64,000 nucleotides of DNA from Labedaea rhizosphaerae. GTDB lineage: Bacteria > Actinomycetota > Actinomycetes > Mycobacteriales > Pseudonocardiaceae. Shown here in pieces: positions 53,893 through 62,348 of this stretch (positions are counted from its first letter, which is position 1; every line of letters begins with the position of its first letter). The stretch lies in the NCBI RefSeq assembly GCF_004362825.1, contig NZ_SNXZ01000011.1, positions 93,355 to 157,354 on the forward strand, written 5' to 3'. The translations under genes and the position numbers were made by a program. The notes below the pieces were generated by a model. The model searched no databases. It was given only the letters and a program-made list of their open reading frames with translations, and was not told the origin of the DNA.

Positions 53893-55481
53893 CGCCACCG
53901 CAACCACGTCCGGTAGTTCACGTAGCGCTGGTGCAGGTACTTCAACGCGAGCGCGTCGTCGTACACGTGGCCGTAGAGCTTGCGGCTGCGGCTCCACTCG
54001 CTCAGCAGCGCCTCGATCCGGGCCAGGCGCGCGGTGACGTCGGCCTCGCCGAGCCCGTCGAGGCCCAGCTCGAACTCGGCGAGCAGGTCGCCGACCGGAT
54101 CGTCGTCGTCGAGGCCGAGCCGGTCGAACTCGGCGCACGCCTTGTCGAACATGCCGCGGATCCAGCTGACCCGGTCGGTGCGGTACGCCCGGTGGCCGGG
54201 CTCGTCGAACGCGGGGGAGTCGTCGTCGGGCACCAGCTTGTCGTGCAGCACGAACGGCAGCACGGCCCGCAGGTCGTCCAGCCCGACCTCGTCGCGGTCG
54301 CGGAAGTAGGCCAACGCCTTGGCGTAGCTCAGCACGCTCTGCAGCGCGCGCACCGACAACCCGCCCAAGGTCTGGCTGCCGAGGTCCGCGCTGCGATCCC
54401 GGCCGGTCTCGGTGCTCGACAACAGGTGCGGGTCGACCCCGGCGAGCTTCGCGGTGTCCTTGGTGCGGTACTCGAACTGCTCGGCCGCGGACTCCAGCAG
54501 CTCGAACTGCGCGGCGAAGAACTCCAGGCGGCGACGCACGGCGTGCGGCAGCACCACCCGCAGGATCTCCGCCGACATCCGCTCGTGCTCGGCCTCGGAG
54601 AAGACGATCTCGGGCGGCACGATCTCTTCAGGGCGCAGCCGCTGCTCGATGCGGGTGACCAGCTCGCCCAGGAAGCGTGAGTTGAACGGCAGCGCCTGCA
54701 CCACCACGTCGATGCGGTCGCGCAGCGCCTCGATCACCTGGTAGGTGCCGCCGCCGGCGTCGTCGTTCGCGGTGAGGTACCAGGCCGCGTCGGTGGATTC
54801 GTAGACCTGGTCGAAGACCTCGGCGTAGCCGTCGGACATCAGCGTCAGCAGCGCCGACTGGGTCCGGGTCGGGATGCGGTTGTACTCGTCGATGATCTTG
54901 ACCCGCATGGACAGCCACGACCGCCACGCGATGTCGATGTCGGTCAGCCGCTCGGCCTTCACCAGGTCGGCGGGCAGCGGCGTGCCGAGCAGGTCGGAGA
55001 TCGTGAGCTGCGGGTGCCCGTGCTGCATGGCCCGGCGCACCTCACGCAGCGGGTACCCGGCGAGCACGCCCATCAGGATCGCGCTGGCCGTCTTGCCCCG
55101 GCCGGGGCCGCCGACCAGCAGGCAGCGGCGGCGCACCGCGAACGTCAGCAGCGGGATCAGCACGAAGCTCGAGTAGCTCTGGCCGCTGGGCAGGCGCAGC
55201 TTCGCGTGCGAGTCGCCGAGGGTGGCCTCCGCGCTGGGGCCGTCGGTGAACTCGACGTCGTAGTGCGGGCTGATGATCGCGTGGTTGACGATCCAGAAGT
55301 AGGCCTGGCGCAGCTTCTCGTCCAGCGGCAGCGCACCCGGCTCGGGGTCGCCGGTCGCGACGGGCCCGTCGTAGAGCGCGGCCACGTCGAACTCCGGTGC
55401 CGCGGTGTGCTGCGCGCCCGGCAGCGTCGGTGCCTGCGACACGTGCCGGTACTGGGTGCTCTCGGTTCCCACGCGCGTCAT
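53889..55481 (-). CDS. MoxR-type AAA+ ATPase
   Basis: 530 residues. Walker A GGPGRGKT (124-131), Walker B KIIDEYNRIP (195-204), sensor 1 region LTANDDA (234-240) and a C-terminal lid mark a MoxR-like ATPase, probably a hexameric chaperone. MoxR proteins often work with VWA proteins to assemble or activate partners. ATG at 55481. First of five genes joined by GTGA overlaps; the PIG-L gene is 37 bases upstream with a hairpin between. Confidence 0.88.
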   Translation of the reverse strand: MTRVGTESTQYRHVSQAPTLPGAQHTAAPEFDVAALYDGPVATGDPEPGALPLDEKLRQAYFWIVNHAIISPHYDVEFTDGPSAEATLGDSHAKLRLPSGQSYSSFVLIPLLTFAVRRRCLLVGGPGRGKTASAILMGVLAGYPLREVRRAMQHGHPQLTISDLLGTPLPADLVKAERLTDIDIAWRSWLSMRVKIIDEYNRIPTRTQSALLTLMSDGYAEVFDQVYESTDAAWYLTANDDAGGGTYQVIEALRDRIDVVVQALPFNSRFLGELVTRIEQRLRPEEIVPPEIVFSEAEHERMSAEILRVVLPHAVRRRLEFFAAQFELLESAAEQFEYRTKDTAKLAGVDPHLLSSTETGRDRSADLGSQTLGGLSVRALQSVLSYAKALAYFRDRDEVGLDDLRAVLPFVLHDKLVPDDDSPAFDEPGHRAYRTDRVSWIRGMFDKACAEFDRLGLDDDDPVGDLLAEFELGLDGLGEADVTARLARIEALLSEWSRSRKLYGHVYDDALALKYLHQRYVNYRTWLRWR

Positions 55482-55495
55482 CCTGCCTCAACGCG

Positions 55496-55511
55496 GGGCC
55501 TGACCAGGCCC
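55496..55511. promoter_or_regulatory. Hairpin or operator between PIG-L gene and MoxR operon
   Basis: GGGCCT (55496-55501) and AGGCCC (55506-55511) pair perfectly around a 4-base loop in the 37-base gap. It could be an operator for the MoxR operon, or a hairpin ending transcription from the PIG-L gene. No T-run follows on the minus strand. Confidence 0.45.
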
Positions 55512-55518
55512 GAACCGC

Positions 55519-56289
55519 TCAGAGCCCCGCCATCAGGTCGTGTTCGGCGATGCCGGGCGCGGCGCCGACCCGGATGAACCACTCCGTGCCGAAGGCCAGC
55601 TCGAACATGTCGTCGGACATGGCGAGGAAGAACGACTGCTCGCTGATCTGGCTGGCGTGCGCACGCATAGCGGCCCGCTTGACCTCCGCGTACTTGGTCA
55701 CGTCGACCGCGGTGGTCAGCTCGGCCTCCGGCGTGCCGAAGTCGTCGCCGAGGTCGGGCACCTCGACGCCCTCGATCACCTCGGAGCGCCGCTTGATCCG
55801 GTCGCGGTTGGCGGTCGCCTGGTAGACGCGCGGGGTCCCCGCGAGCTCGGCGGCCCGCATGCCGACCCGGTGCACCTGGATGTGGTCCGGGTGGCCGTAG
55901 CCGCCGTGGTCGTCGTAGACGGTGAGGACGTCGGCGTTCTCCTCGCGCAGGATGGCGGCCAGCCGCCCGGCGGCCTCCTCGACGTCCGCGGTCCAGAACG
56001 TGCCGGGTGCGTCGTTGGTCGGCTCGCCCATCATCCCGGAGTCGGTGTAGCCGAGGAACTCCACGCGCGCCGCGCCCAGGATCTCCGCGACCGCGTGGGT
56101 CTCCTTGACCCGGCGCTCCCACAACTGTTCGCCCTCGTCGAGGAAGCCGTCGGGGACCTCGCCGAGCTCGCCCCGGGTGGCCACCACGAGCACGACCCGG
56201 TGCCCCTCGTCGGCGGCTTTGCGCATCACGCCGCCGCAGTTGATGCATTCGTCGTCGGGGTGGGCGTGGAAGGTCACGAGCGTCGCCAT
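55519..56289 (-). CDS. PIG-L/LmbE-family deacetylase
   Basis: 256 residues with the zinc motif AHPDDE at the N terminus and HPDH near residue 130. The family deacetylates N-acetylglucosaminyl compounds; in actinomycetes this includes mycothiol biosynthesis and detoxification enzymes (MshB, Mca). It is shorter than typical Mca, so the exact role is not assigned. The ATG at 56289 is preferred to a GTG at 56298. It is upstream of the MoxR gene by 37 bases and could belong to that unit. Confidence 0.85.
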   Translation of the reverse strand: MATLVTFHAHPDDECINCGGVMRKAADEGHRVVLVVATRGELGEVPDGFLDEGEQLWERRVKETHAVAEILGAARVEFLGYTDSGMMGEPTNDAPGTFWTADVEEAAGRLAAILREENADVLTVYDDHGGYGHPDHIQVHRVGMRAAELAGTPRVYQATANRDRIKRRSEVIEGVEVPDLGDDFGTPEAELTTAVDVTKYAEVKRAAMRAHASQISEQSFFLAMSDDMFELAFGTEWFIRVGAAPGIAEHDLMAGL

Positions 56290-56359
56290 GATCGCCACGC
56301 TACGCGCCGCGCGGGGACCGATCGACGACCGCCTCGCCGACCGGTCCGCGCCCGCCCGG

Positions 56360-56548
56360 TCAGTGCTCGCCCTGGGGGCCGGCGATCGGGTCGCAGGTGT
56401 CCTGCCAGGCGTAGGCGCCGGTCACGTCGCACGGGGGAAGGCCGGTCCGCGGGGTGTCCGCGGCGGCGGTGGCGGGCGCGGCGATCGAGACGACCGCGGC
56501 CACGGCGAGGCCGGCCAGGCCGGTGACGACTCTCGAGGTTCTGTTCAT
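56360..56548 (-). CDS. Small secreted peptide
   Basis: 62 residues: a basic start followed by a long hydrophobic signal (residues 7-27, ending in ATAAAD), then a mature peptide of about 33 residues with two cysteines (PPCDVTGAY, DTCDP) that could form a disulfide. ATG at 56548 with AAAGGAAG upstream. Function unknown. Confidence 0.6.
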   Translation of the reverse strand: MNRTSRVVTGLAGLAVAAVVSIAAPATAAADTPRTGLPPCDVTGAYAWQDTCDPIAGPQGEH

Positions 56549-56731
56549 GGTGCGCACTTCCTTTCAGCTGGGACGCGCGACATCGTCGCCGTTCGGCGGC
56601 GTGCGCGACAGCGCATTCCAGGTCCGAAAGCGGACCACGGCACGACCGGAAGCGGACATCGGTTGACCTGTCGGCGGGCCACCGGCGCGGCGCATCGTTT
56701 CACCCCGTTCGCAACAACTTCGGGAGTGCAG

Positions 56732-57421
56732 ATGAGAAAGCTGCTACGAGCCGCCGGAATCGTCGCCGCGGCCGCCGCGCTGGCGTTGTCGGGGTTGATG
56801 GCGGGAACGGCGTCCGCCGACACCTATCGCTATGTCGGGACCGCGTATGCGTCGACGGAATCGATGGCCGTTTTCCAAGCGCGGTCCAATGCCATGCTTT
56901 ACCCCGTCGTCGCGGGTATCCCGCAGAGCGCCTGCGCGTACGTGTACCCGGTGCAGGTCCAGCAGATCGCCCCGAACTACTACTACGCGACGGCCACGGT
57001 GATCTGCAACTACACCTTCCCGACCGGGCCGTCCGGGCAGATCGTCGGCGTGCACTCCGGGAAGTGCCTGGACGTGCAGGGCGCCAACATCGCCGACGGC
57101 ACCCCGGTGCAGATCTACGACTGCAACGGCAGCAGCGCGCAGCACTGGACGATCGCCTCGGACGGCACCCTGCGGGCCTACAACCGGTGCCTCACCACGG
57201 TCGGTGGCGGCACCGCCGACCACACGCTGGTCGAGCTCCGCACCTGCGGCGGACTCCCGGGCCAGCAATGGCAGCGCTACGGCGCCAACTCCAACTCCCT
57301 GCGCAACCCCGGCTCCGGACGCTGCCTCGACGTGCTCGGCTTCCAAACCGCCAACGGGTCGCGCCCGGGCCTCTGGGACTGCAACGGGCTGAGCAACCAG
57401 CAGTGGGTCATGCCGGTCTGA
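56732..57421 (+). CDS. Secreted ricin-type beta-trefoil (CBM13) protein
   Basis: 229 residues. A signal peptide (1-29, ending ASA), a short unique region with two cysteines, and a ricin-type beta-trefoil domain (residues 93-229) with the QxW repeats QHWTI, QQWQR and QQWVM and paired cysteines. Such domains bind galactose-like or plant polysaccharides. It ends 25 bases before the lanthipeptide synthetase in the same direction, so the two may be co-transcribed. Confidence 0.85.
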   Translation: MRKLLRAAGIVAAAAALALSGLMAGTASADTYRYVGTAYASTESMAVFQARSNAMLYPVVAGIPQSACAYVYPVQVQQIAPNYYYATATVICNYTFPTGPSGQIVGVHSGKCLDVQGANIADGTPVQIYDCNGSSAQHWTIASDGTLRAYNRCLTTVGGGTADHTLVELRTCGGLPGQQWQRYGANSNSLRNPGSGRCLDVLGFQTANGSRPGLWDCNGLSNQQWVMPV

Positions 57422-57446
57422 GCCGGCGCGCAACGGGAGGTTCCAG

Positions 57447-59921
57447 GTGGATCCGCAGCTGTACGAGATGTTCTGCCGTGCCGACGCGACGTTCTTCGAC
57501 ACCCCGGAGCGGATCGCGGACGACGACGGCCGGTTCGACCTGGACCTCCCCGCGCAGGGCTGGCACCGGCGGCGGCGCGGTGTGTGGGTCGCCTGCGCAC
57601 CGGACGACGTGCGGCTGCCCGAGCAGGGCTGGAAGATCCACGTCTCGACGACGCCCGCCGCGGCGCGCCGCGTCCTCGACGTCGTTTCCGGGTACTGCGT
57701 CGCCGCCGGTGTCGCGTTCAAACACCTGCGCAGCCAGGAAACCCTGCGGTTGTTCAACGGGAAGCAAGCGCCGCGGGCCTCGAGTGGCAAGTTCGTCACT
57801 ATCTACCCGGTCGACGACGCCGCTTTCGAGCGGGTGGTGACCGACCTCGCCGAACTGCTGGCCGGCACCCCCGGTCCGTACATCCTCAGCGATCTGCGGA
57901 TCGGCGACGGCCCGCTCTACGTCCGGTACGGCGGGTTCGCGCCGCTGTACTGCGCCGACGAGGAACTGGGTGAGGTGCCTGCTCTTCGGCACCCGGACGG
58001 CGTCCTGGTGCCCGACCGCCGGGAGCCGGTGTTCCGGACCCCGGACTGGGTCACGCCGCCGGAGTTCCTGCGGCCGCACCTCGCGGCTCGCGCCACCGGG
58101 GCCGAGTTCCCCTACAAGATCGAGCGGGCCCTGCACTTCTCCAATGGCGGTGGCATCTACGCGGGCACCCAGGCCGAGACCGGGCGGGCGGTCGTGTTGC
58201 GTGAGGCGCGCCCGCACGCCGGGCTCGACCGCGACGGCGTCGACGCCGTCGCCCGCCTCGAGAACGAACGCGCCGTGCTGGCCCGGCTGGCCGGGCTGGA
58301 CTGCGTGCCGTCGCTGATCGACGTCCACGATGTGTCCGGCCACCGGTTCCTCGTCCAGGAGTTCATCGAGGGCAAGACGTTGTTCGACGAGGCCATCGCG
58401 CGCTACCCGCTGGTGCGAGCGGAGCCGTCGCCGGACACGATCGCCGAGTACACGCGGTGGGCGACCGGCGTGCTGGACCGGGTGGCGGCCGCGCTGGATG
58501 CCGTGCACGCCAGGGGGATCCGCTACGGCGACCTGCACCCGGCCAACGTGATCGTCCGGCCGGACGGCCGGGTCGTCCTGGTGGACTTCGAGATCGCCGG
58601 GGACGCCGCCGACGAGTCGGCGCCCGCGCTCGGCGCGCCGGGGTTCGCGGCGCCGCAGGGCGTGCGGGGGCTCGCCGCGGATGCCCACGCGCTGGCGGTG
58701 TTGCGGCTCTTCCTGTTCCTGCCGCTGGTCGCGATGCTGCCGTTGCACCCGGCCAAGGCGGTGACCTTGACCGCCATCGCCGCACAGGACTTCCCGGTGC
58801 CGCAGAGGTTGCCCGCCACCACCGCGGATCGGGCCGCGGCCCTGTTCGACGAACCGCACTGGCCGGCGCTGCGGGACGCGCTGGTCGCGGGCATCCACGC
58901 CTCGGCGACCCTGGACCGGGACGACCGGCTTTTCCCCGGCGACCCCGACCAGTTCGGCCCGGCCGCGCTCGGGCTCGCCCACGGCCCGGCCGGTGTGCTG
59001 TATGCGCTGCACGCGGCGGGTTGCACCGTGCCGGGGGAGTACGTCGACTGGCTCATCGACGCGGCCGACCGGGCCGAGCGTCCCGGTGTTGGCCTCTACG
59101 ACGGGCTGCTCGGAGTCGCGCTCGTGCTCGACCTGCTCGGCCGTGCCGATGCGGCGGAACGCTTGCTGGACAAGGTGATGGCCGCCACCGGCCGGGTCAC
59201 CGGCCTCGGCTTGTTCGGTGGCGCGGCCGGGATCGGCCTGGGCCTGCTGCACTTCAGCGGCGTCGTCGGCGCCGAGCCTGCGCTGCGGATCGCCGGCCAG
59301 CTCGCCGGGTTGCCGAGTCTGCCCACCCGGGTCGGGTTGCTGCACGGTGCCGGCGGACTCGCGTTGCTGCACCTCGCGGTGTTCGAGGAGACCGGCGACG
59401 AGCGGCAGCTCGACGCGGCCGGCCGGGCGCTGGCCGCCGATCTCGGCCAGGGGCAGCTCTTCGCGGACGGCTCGTTCCACCTGCGCAACGGGTTCCGCAA
59501 CATGTCCTACTTGGACGGTGGGAGCGGCGGGGTCGCCCTGGTGCTGGGCTCCTACCTGCGGCACCGGCCCTCGACCGAACTCGCCGCGACACTGGCCGCG
59601 ATCCGCCACGGCCTGCGGGTGCCGCACATCCAGCAGCCGCAACTCTTCCGTGGCCGCGCCGGGGTCATCGCGATCCTGGCCGAACTCGGCGGCGACCGGC
59701 CGACGGTCGATGCCCAGATCCGGCGGCTCGGCCGGCACGCCATCCCGCTGGGCGACGGGATCTCGTTCCCCGGCAACCAGTTGCTGCGGCTGAGCACCGA
59801 CCTCGCCACCGGCTCGGCCGGCGTGCTGCTCGCGCTCGCCGCCGCACACGCGCCGCGCGGCCCCGTGCTGCCGCTGCTGCGCCCCCAAGCCCAGCCCGTC
59901 GGATCCGTGGAGGGGAGGTGA
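57447..59921 (+). CDS. lanKC: Class III lanthipeptide synthetase (LanKC)
   Basis: 824 residues with three parts: an N-terminal lyase-like domain (1-190), a Ser/Thr kinase domain (about 225-430) with the catalytic loop YGDLHPANVIV and DFE, and a C-terminal cyclase-like domain (about 505-810) with four GxxG(I/V)-type repeats (GGAAGIGLGLL, HGAGGLALLHL, DGGSGGVALVL, RGRAGVIAIL). The CHG zinc motif of class I, II and IV cyclases is missing, so it is class III rather than class IV. It would phosphorylate and eliminate Ser/Thr in the precursor encoded next. GTG start after GGGAGG. Confidence 0.92.
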   Translation: MDPQLYEMFCRADATFFDTPERIADDDGRFDLDLPAQGWHRRRRGVWVACAPDDVRLPEQGWKIHVSTTPAAARRVLDVVSGYCVAAGVAFKHLRSQETLRLFNGKQAPRASSGKFVTIYPVDDAAFERVVTDLAELLAGTPGPYILSDLRIGDGPLYVRYGGFAPLYCADEELGEVPALRHPDGVLVPDRREPVFRTPDWVTPPEFLRPHLAARATGAEFPYKIERALHFSNGGGIYAGTQAETGRAVVLREARPHAGLDRDGVDAVARLENERAVLARLAGLDCVPSLIDVHDVSGHRFLVQEFIEGKTLFDEAIARYPLVRAEPSPDTIAEYTRWATGVLDRVAAALDAVHARGIRYGDLHPANVIVRPDGRVVLVDFEIAGDAADESAPALGAPGFAAPQGVRGLAADAHALAVLRLFLFLPLVAMLPLHPAKAVTLTAIAAQDFPVPQRLPATTADRAAALFDEPHWPALRDALVAGIHASATLDRDDRLFPGDPDQFGPAALGLAHGPAGVLYALHAAGCTVPGEYVDWLIDAADRAERPGVGLYDGLLGVALVLDLLGRADAAERLLDKVMAATGRVTGLGLFGGAAGIGLGLLHFSGVVGAEPALRIAGQLAGLPSLPTRVGLLHGAGGLALLHLAVFEETGDERQLDAAGRALAADLGQGQLFADGSFHLRNGFRNMSYLDGGSGGVALVLGSYLRHRPSTELAATLAAIRHGLRVPHIQQPQLFRGRAGVIAILAELGGDRPTVDAQIRRLGRHAIPLGDGISFPGNQLLRLSTDLATGSAGVLLALAAAHAPRGPVLPLLRPQAQPVGSVEGR

Positions 59922-59926
59922 TTTGC

Positions 59927-60025
59927 ATGGCGAACATCCTCGAGCTGCAGGCGATGTCGGTGGCCCCGGTGCACCCGGACGGCAACTGCATCAGCTGGTA
60001 CAGCATCGCGATCACGCGCAACTGA
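59927..60025 (+). CDS. lanA: Class III lanthipeptide precursor peptide
   Basis: 32 residues. The leader has the class III recognition motif ILELQ at residues 4-8. The presumed core begins after about residue 12 and holds Ser23, Ser26 and Thr30 in S-x2-S-x3-T order, the labionin spacing S-x2-S-x3-C but with Thr in the cysteine position. The only Cys is Cys21, before the serines. Ser11 is the only Ser/Thr on the N-terminal side. A near-consensus GGGAGGTGAT ribosome site overlaps the lanKC stop and stands about 5 bases before the ATG, suggesting high translation. Confidence 0.85.
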   Translation: MANILELQAMSVAPVHPDGNCISWYSIAITRN

Positions 60026-60041
60026 CCGGACCGCTGGGACA

Positions 60042-60072
60042 GCCCGTGCGGCCCACGCCGTGCCGCACGGGC
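60042..60072 (+). terminator. 11-base-pair hairpin between precursor and exporter
   Basis: GCCCGTGCGGC (60042-60052) pairs with GCCGCACGGGC (60062-60072), loop of 9. It follows the precursor stop by 16 bases and precedes the exporter ribosome site. There is no T-run, so partial termination or mRNA protection is more likely than full termination. Confidence 0.55.
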
Positions 60073-60089
60073 ATCCCCTCGGAGGAACC

Positions 60090-61316
60090 ATGAAGCGATC
60101 CGCTGTGTTGCGCGGCAACCGCGACTTCACCCTGCTCTGGCTCGGCGGACTCGTGTCCGGGCTCGGTTCGCAGACCGCCACGCTCGCGTTGCCGCTGCTG
60201 GTGCTGGCCAAGACCGGGTCCGGCACGCTGGCCGGGCTCGTCGGCACGCTCGCCGGCATCGCCGCGCTCGTGACCATGCTGCCCGGCGGCGCGGTGGCCG
60301 ACGCGGTCGAGCGGCGCCGGCTGATGCTGGTGTGCGAGGCCGGGTCGGCGGTCGCGGCGTTCGCGCTGACCACGGCCGTGGTCGCCGACCGCGCGGTCTA
60401 CCTGGCCGCGGTGCTCGTGGTGCTGGCCAACGCGGTGCTCGGCTCGCTCTACCTGCCCGCATCGGCCGGGCTGCTCAAACGCATGGTGCCGGCCGCGCAG
60501 CTGCCGGACGCCGCGGCCCTGCTGCAGGCCCGCACCTCCGGCGTGCGGCTGGCCGGACCGCTGCTCGGTGGTGCGCTCTACGGCATCGGGCCCGCGGTGC
60601 CGTTCGCCGTCGAGGCCGTGGGGCTGGTGTTCGCGGTGGGGTGCCTCGCCGTGCTGCGCACCAAGGCGGCACCGACGACGCGGCTGGTCGCCGTGGTGAA
60701 GCCGAAGGAGTTCGCCGCCGGGTTCGGATACCTGCTGCGCCACCCGTTCCTGCGCACGATGCTCGGCATCGGCGCGGTGCTCAACCTGGTCTTCGGCGGC
60801 GCGATGCTGGGGTTCGTGACCGTCGCCGCCCGGCTCGACCCGTCGGGGCGGTCGAGTGGCCTGATCGCCGCCTTGGCCGGGGCCGGCGGCCTCGTGGGCG
60901 CGCTGCTGTCACCACGCGTGCGTGCCGACGAGCACCCGCGGGGGTGGGTGTTGGTCGTGTGCCTGGTGTGCGCGGCGGGCATGGCGGCGGTCGGCTGGTG
61001 GCCGTCGGTCTTGACGCTGGCCGTCGTCGTGGGGTGCAGCTTCCTGGTGGCGGCCACCGCGACCACGGTGTTCGCGACGGTCGTGATGATCCGGACACCG
61101 GCCGAACTGCAGGGCCGGGTGCAGAGCGCGGCCGGGTTCGTGTCGATGGCCGTCACGCCGGCCGGTCCCGTGGCGGTCGGCGCGTTGCTGGACGGCGTCG
61201 GGGTCGCGACGACGTTCGGGCTGCTGGCGGTGGTGATGGCGGTGGCGGCGGTTCCGGCGTGGCTGGCGCCGTCGTTGCGCACACCCGCGCCTGCTTTCGA
61301 GCATGTCGAGCGGTGA
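60090..61316 (+). CDS. MFS transporter (probable lanthipeptide exporter)
   Basis: 408 residues with about 12 hydrophobic segments and the MFS loop GGAVADAVERRRLML. Drug-efflux-type branch (MFS_3-like). Position directly after the precursor and a GGAGGAA site suggests it exports the modified peptide; peptide export by MFS is less common than by ABC systems, so the role is inferred from position. Tail-to-tail with the regulator gene. Confidence 0.8.
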   Translation: MKRSAVLRGNRDFTLLWLGGLVSGLGSQTATLALPLLVLAKTGSGTLAGLVGTLAGIAALVTMLPGGAVADAVERRRLMLVCEAGSAVAAFALTTAVVADRAVYLAAVLVVLANAVLGSLYLPASAGLLKRMVPAAQLPDAAALLQARTSGVRLAGPLLGGALYGIGPAVPFAVEAVGLVFAVGCLAVLRTKAAPTTRLVAVVKPKEFAAGFGYLLRHPFLRTMLGIGAVLNLVFGGAMLGFVTVAARLDPSGRSSGLIAALAGAGGLVGALLSPRVRADEHPRGWVLVVCLVCAAGMAAVGWWPSVLTLAVVVGCSFLVAATATTVFATVVMIRTPAELQGRVQSAAGFVSMAVTPAGPVAVGALLDGVGVATTFGLLAVVMAVAAVPAWLAPSLRTPAPAFEHVER

Positions 61317-61322
61317 CCGCGG

Positions 61323-62327
61323 TCAGATCCACCCGCGTCTGGTCGCTTCGACGCCCGCCTCGAACCGGCTCACGGCGCCGAGCCTGCTCATCATGCTCTG
61401 GATCTTGCGGCGCAGGTGGCGGGCGGAGATGCCGACGACGCGGGCGATGGCGTCGTCGGTGTTGCCCTCGGCGAGCAGGGTGAGGATCTGCCGGTCCTGC
61501 TCGTCCAGTTCGGTGGTGGTCCGCGGCGCGGGCACGACCTCGTCGGGCAGGGTGATCTCGGCGGCGTCGGCCCAGAGGCTGTGGAAGAGCCGGACCAGGC
61601 TGGTGAGCAACGCCGGCTGGCGGATCACCAGCGCGCCCTTCGCGCTGTCCTTCGGGTCGATCGGCACGACGGCGACCTGCTCGTCCATCACGATCATGCG
61701 TTCCAGGGGCTGCGCGCTCACCCGGAATCGCGCCCCGGCCGCGGTCAGCTCCCGGATGTAGGCGAGCACGAGCCGGTCTTCGCGCACGACCTCGTGGTAG
61801 ATCACCCGCATGTCCATGCCGCGGCGCAGGGCACGCAGGTCGAGCGGTTTGCTGGCGGCCAGCGCGTCGGCGTGCATCGGCCCGTCGGCCTGCACGGCGA
61901 ACACGCTGGTCCGGTTGAAGAACGCCAGTTCCTCCAGCGCGGTCCGAACGTCGTCGACGCTTTCCAGCCGGTCGATGCCGGTCTCCGCGGTGGACGCGGC
62001 CGGTCGCCGCGCGGCCCGGGTGGCGAGCTCCGCGATCTCGGCGCGGGTGTCGCCAACCTCGCGGTGCTTGCGCAGCAGCGCGGCCTCGGTCCGCTCGACC
62101 AGCCGGCCCAGCGCGGCAGCGGGCGAGATCAGCCCGTAGGAGGACGGTGTCGGCTGGTCCGGGCGGGCGACCTCCAGCTCGACCAGCCCCTTGAGCGCGG
62201 TGCGCACCTGGTCCGCGCCGGTGCCGACGACCGCGGCCAACGCGGACAGGTCGCGCTCCGGGTCGGCGAGCAACGCCCGGTAGACCCGCTCCTCGAGGTC
62301 ATCGAAACCGATGTCCCGCAGCGACAT
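61323..62327 (-). CDS. TrmB/LuxR-type transcriptional regulator
   Basis: 334 residues. The N terminus is a TrmB-like winged helix (LEERVYRALLADPERDLSAL), the middle a phospholipase-D-like/TrmB effector-like region, and the C terminus a LuxR-type helix-turn-helix (DRQILTLLAEGNTDDAIARV). Similar proteins are often found beside lanthipeptide genes in actinomycetes. ATG at 62327. It converges on the exporter gene, with 6 bases between stops, and is a candidate regulator of the cluster. Confidence 0.82.
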   Translation of the reverse strand: MSLRDIGFDDLEERVYRALLADPERDLSALAAVVGTGADQVRTALKGLVELEVARPDQPTPSSYGLISPAAALGRLVERTEAALLRKHREVGDTRAEIAELATRAARRPAASTAETGIDRLESVDDVRTALEELAFFNRTSVFAVQADGPMHADALAASKPLDLRALRRGMDMRVIYHEVVREDRLVLAYIRELTAAGARFRVSAQPLERMIVMDEQVAVVPIDPKDSAKGALVIRQPALLTSLVRLFHSLWADAAEITLPDEVVPAPRTTTELDEQDRQILTLLAEGNTDDAIARVVGISARHLRRKIQSMMSRLGAVSRFEAGVEATRRGWI

Positions 62328-62348
62328 GCGTACAAGCTATCCCGTTGA

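Noticed and set aside
57408..59888. 826-codon open frame on the minus strand
   Set aside because: Antisense to the whole lanthipeptide synthetase gene; low-complexity Arg/Gln/Gly-rich with no domain.
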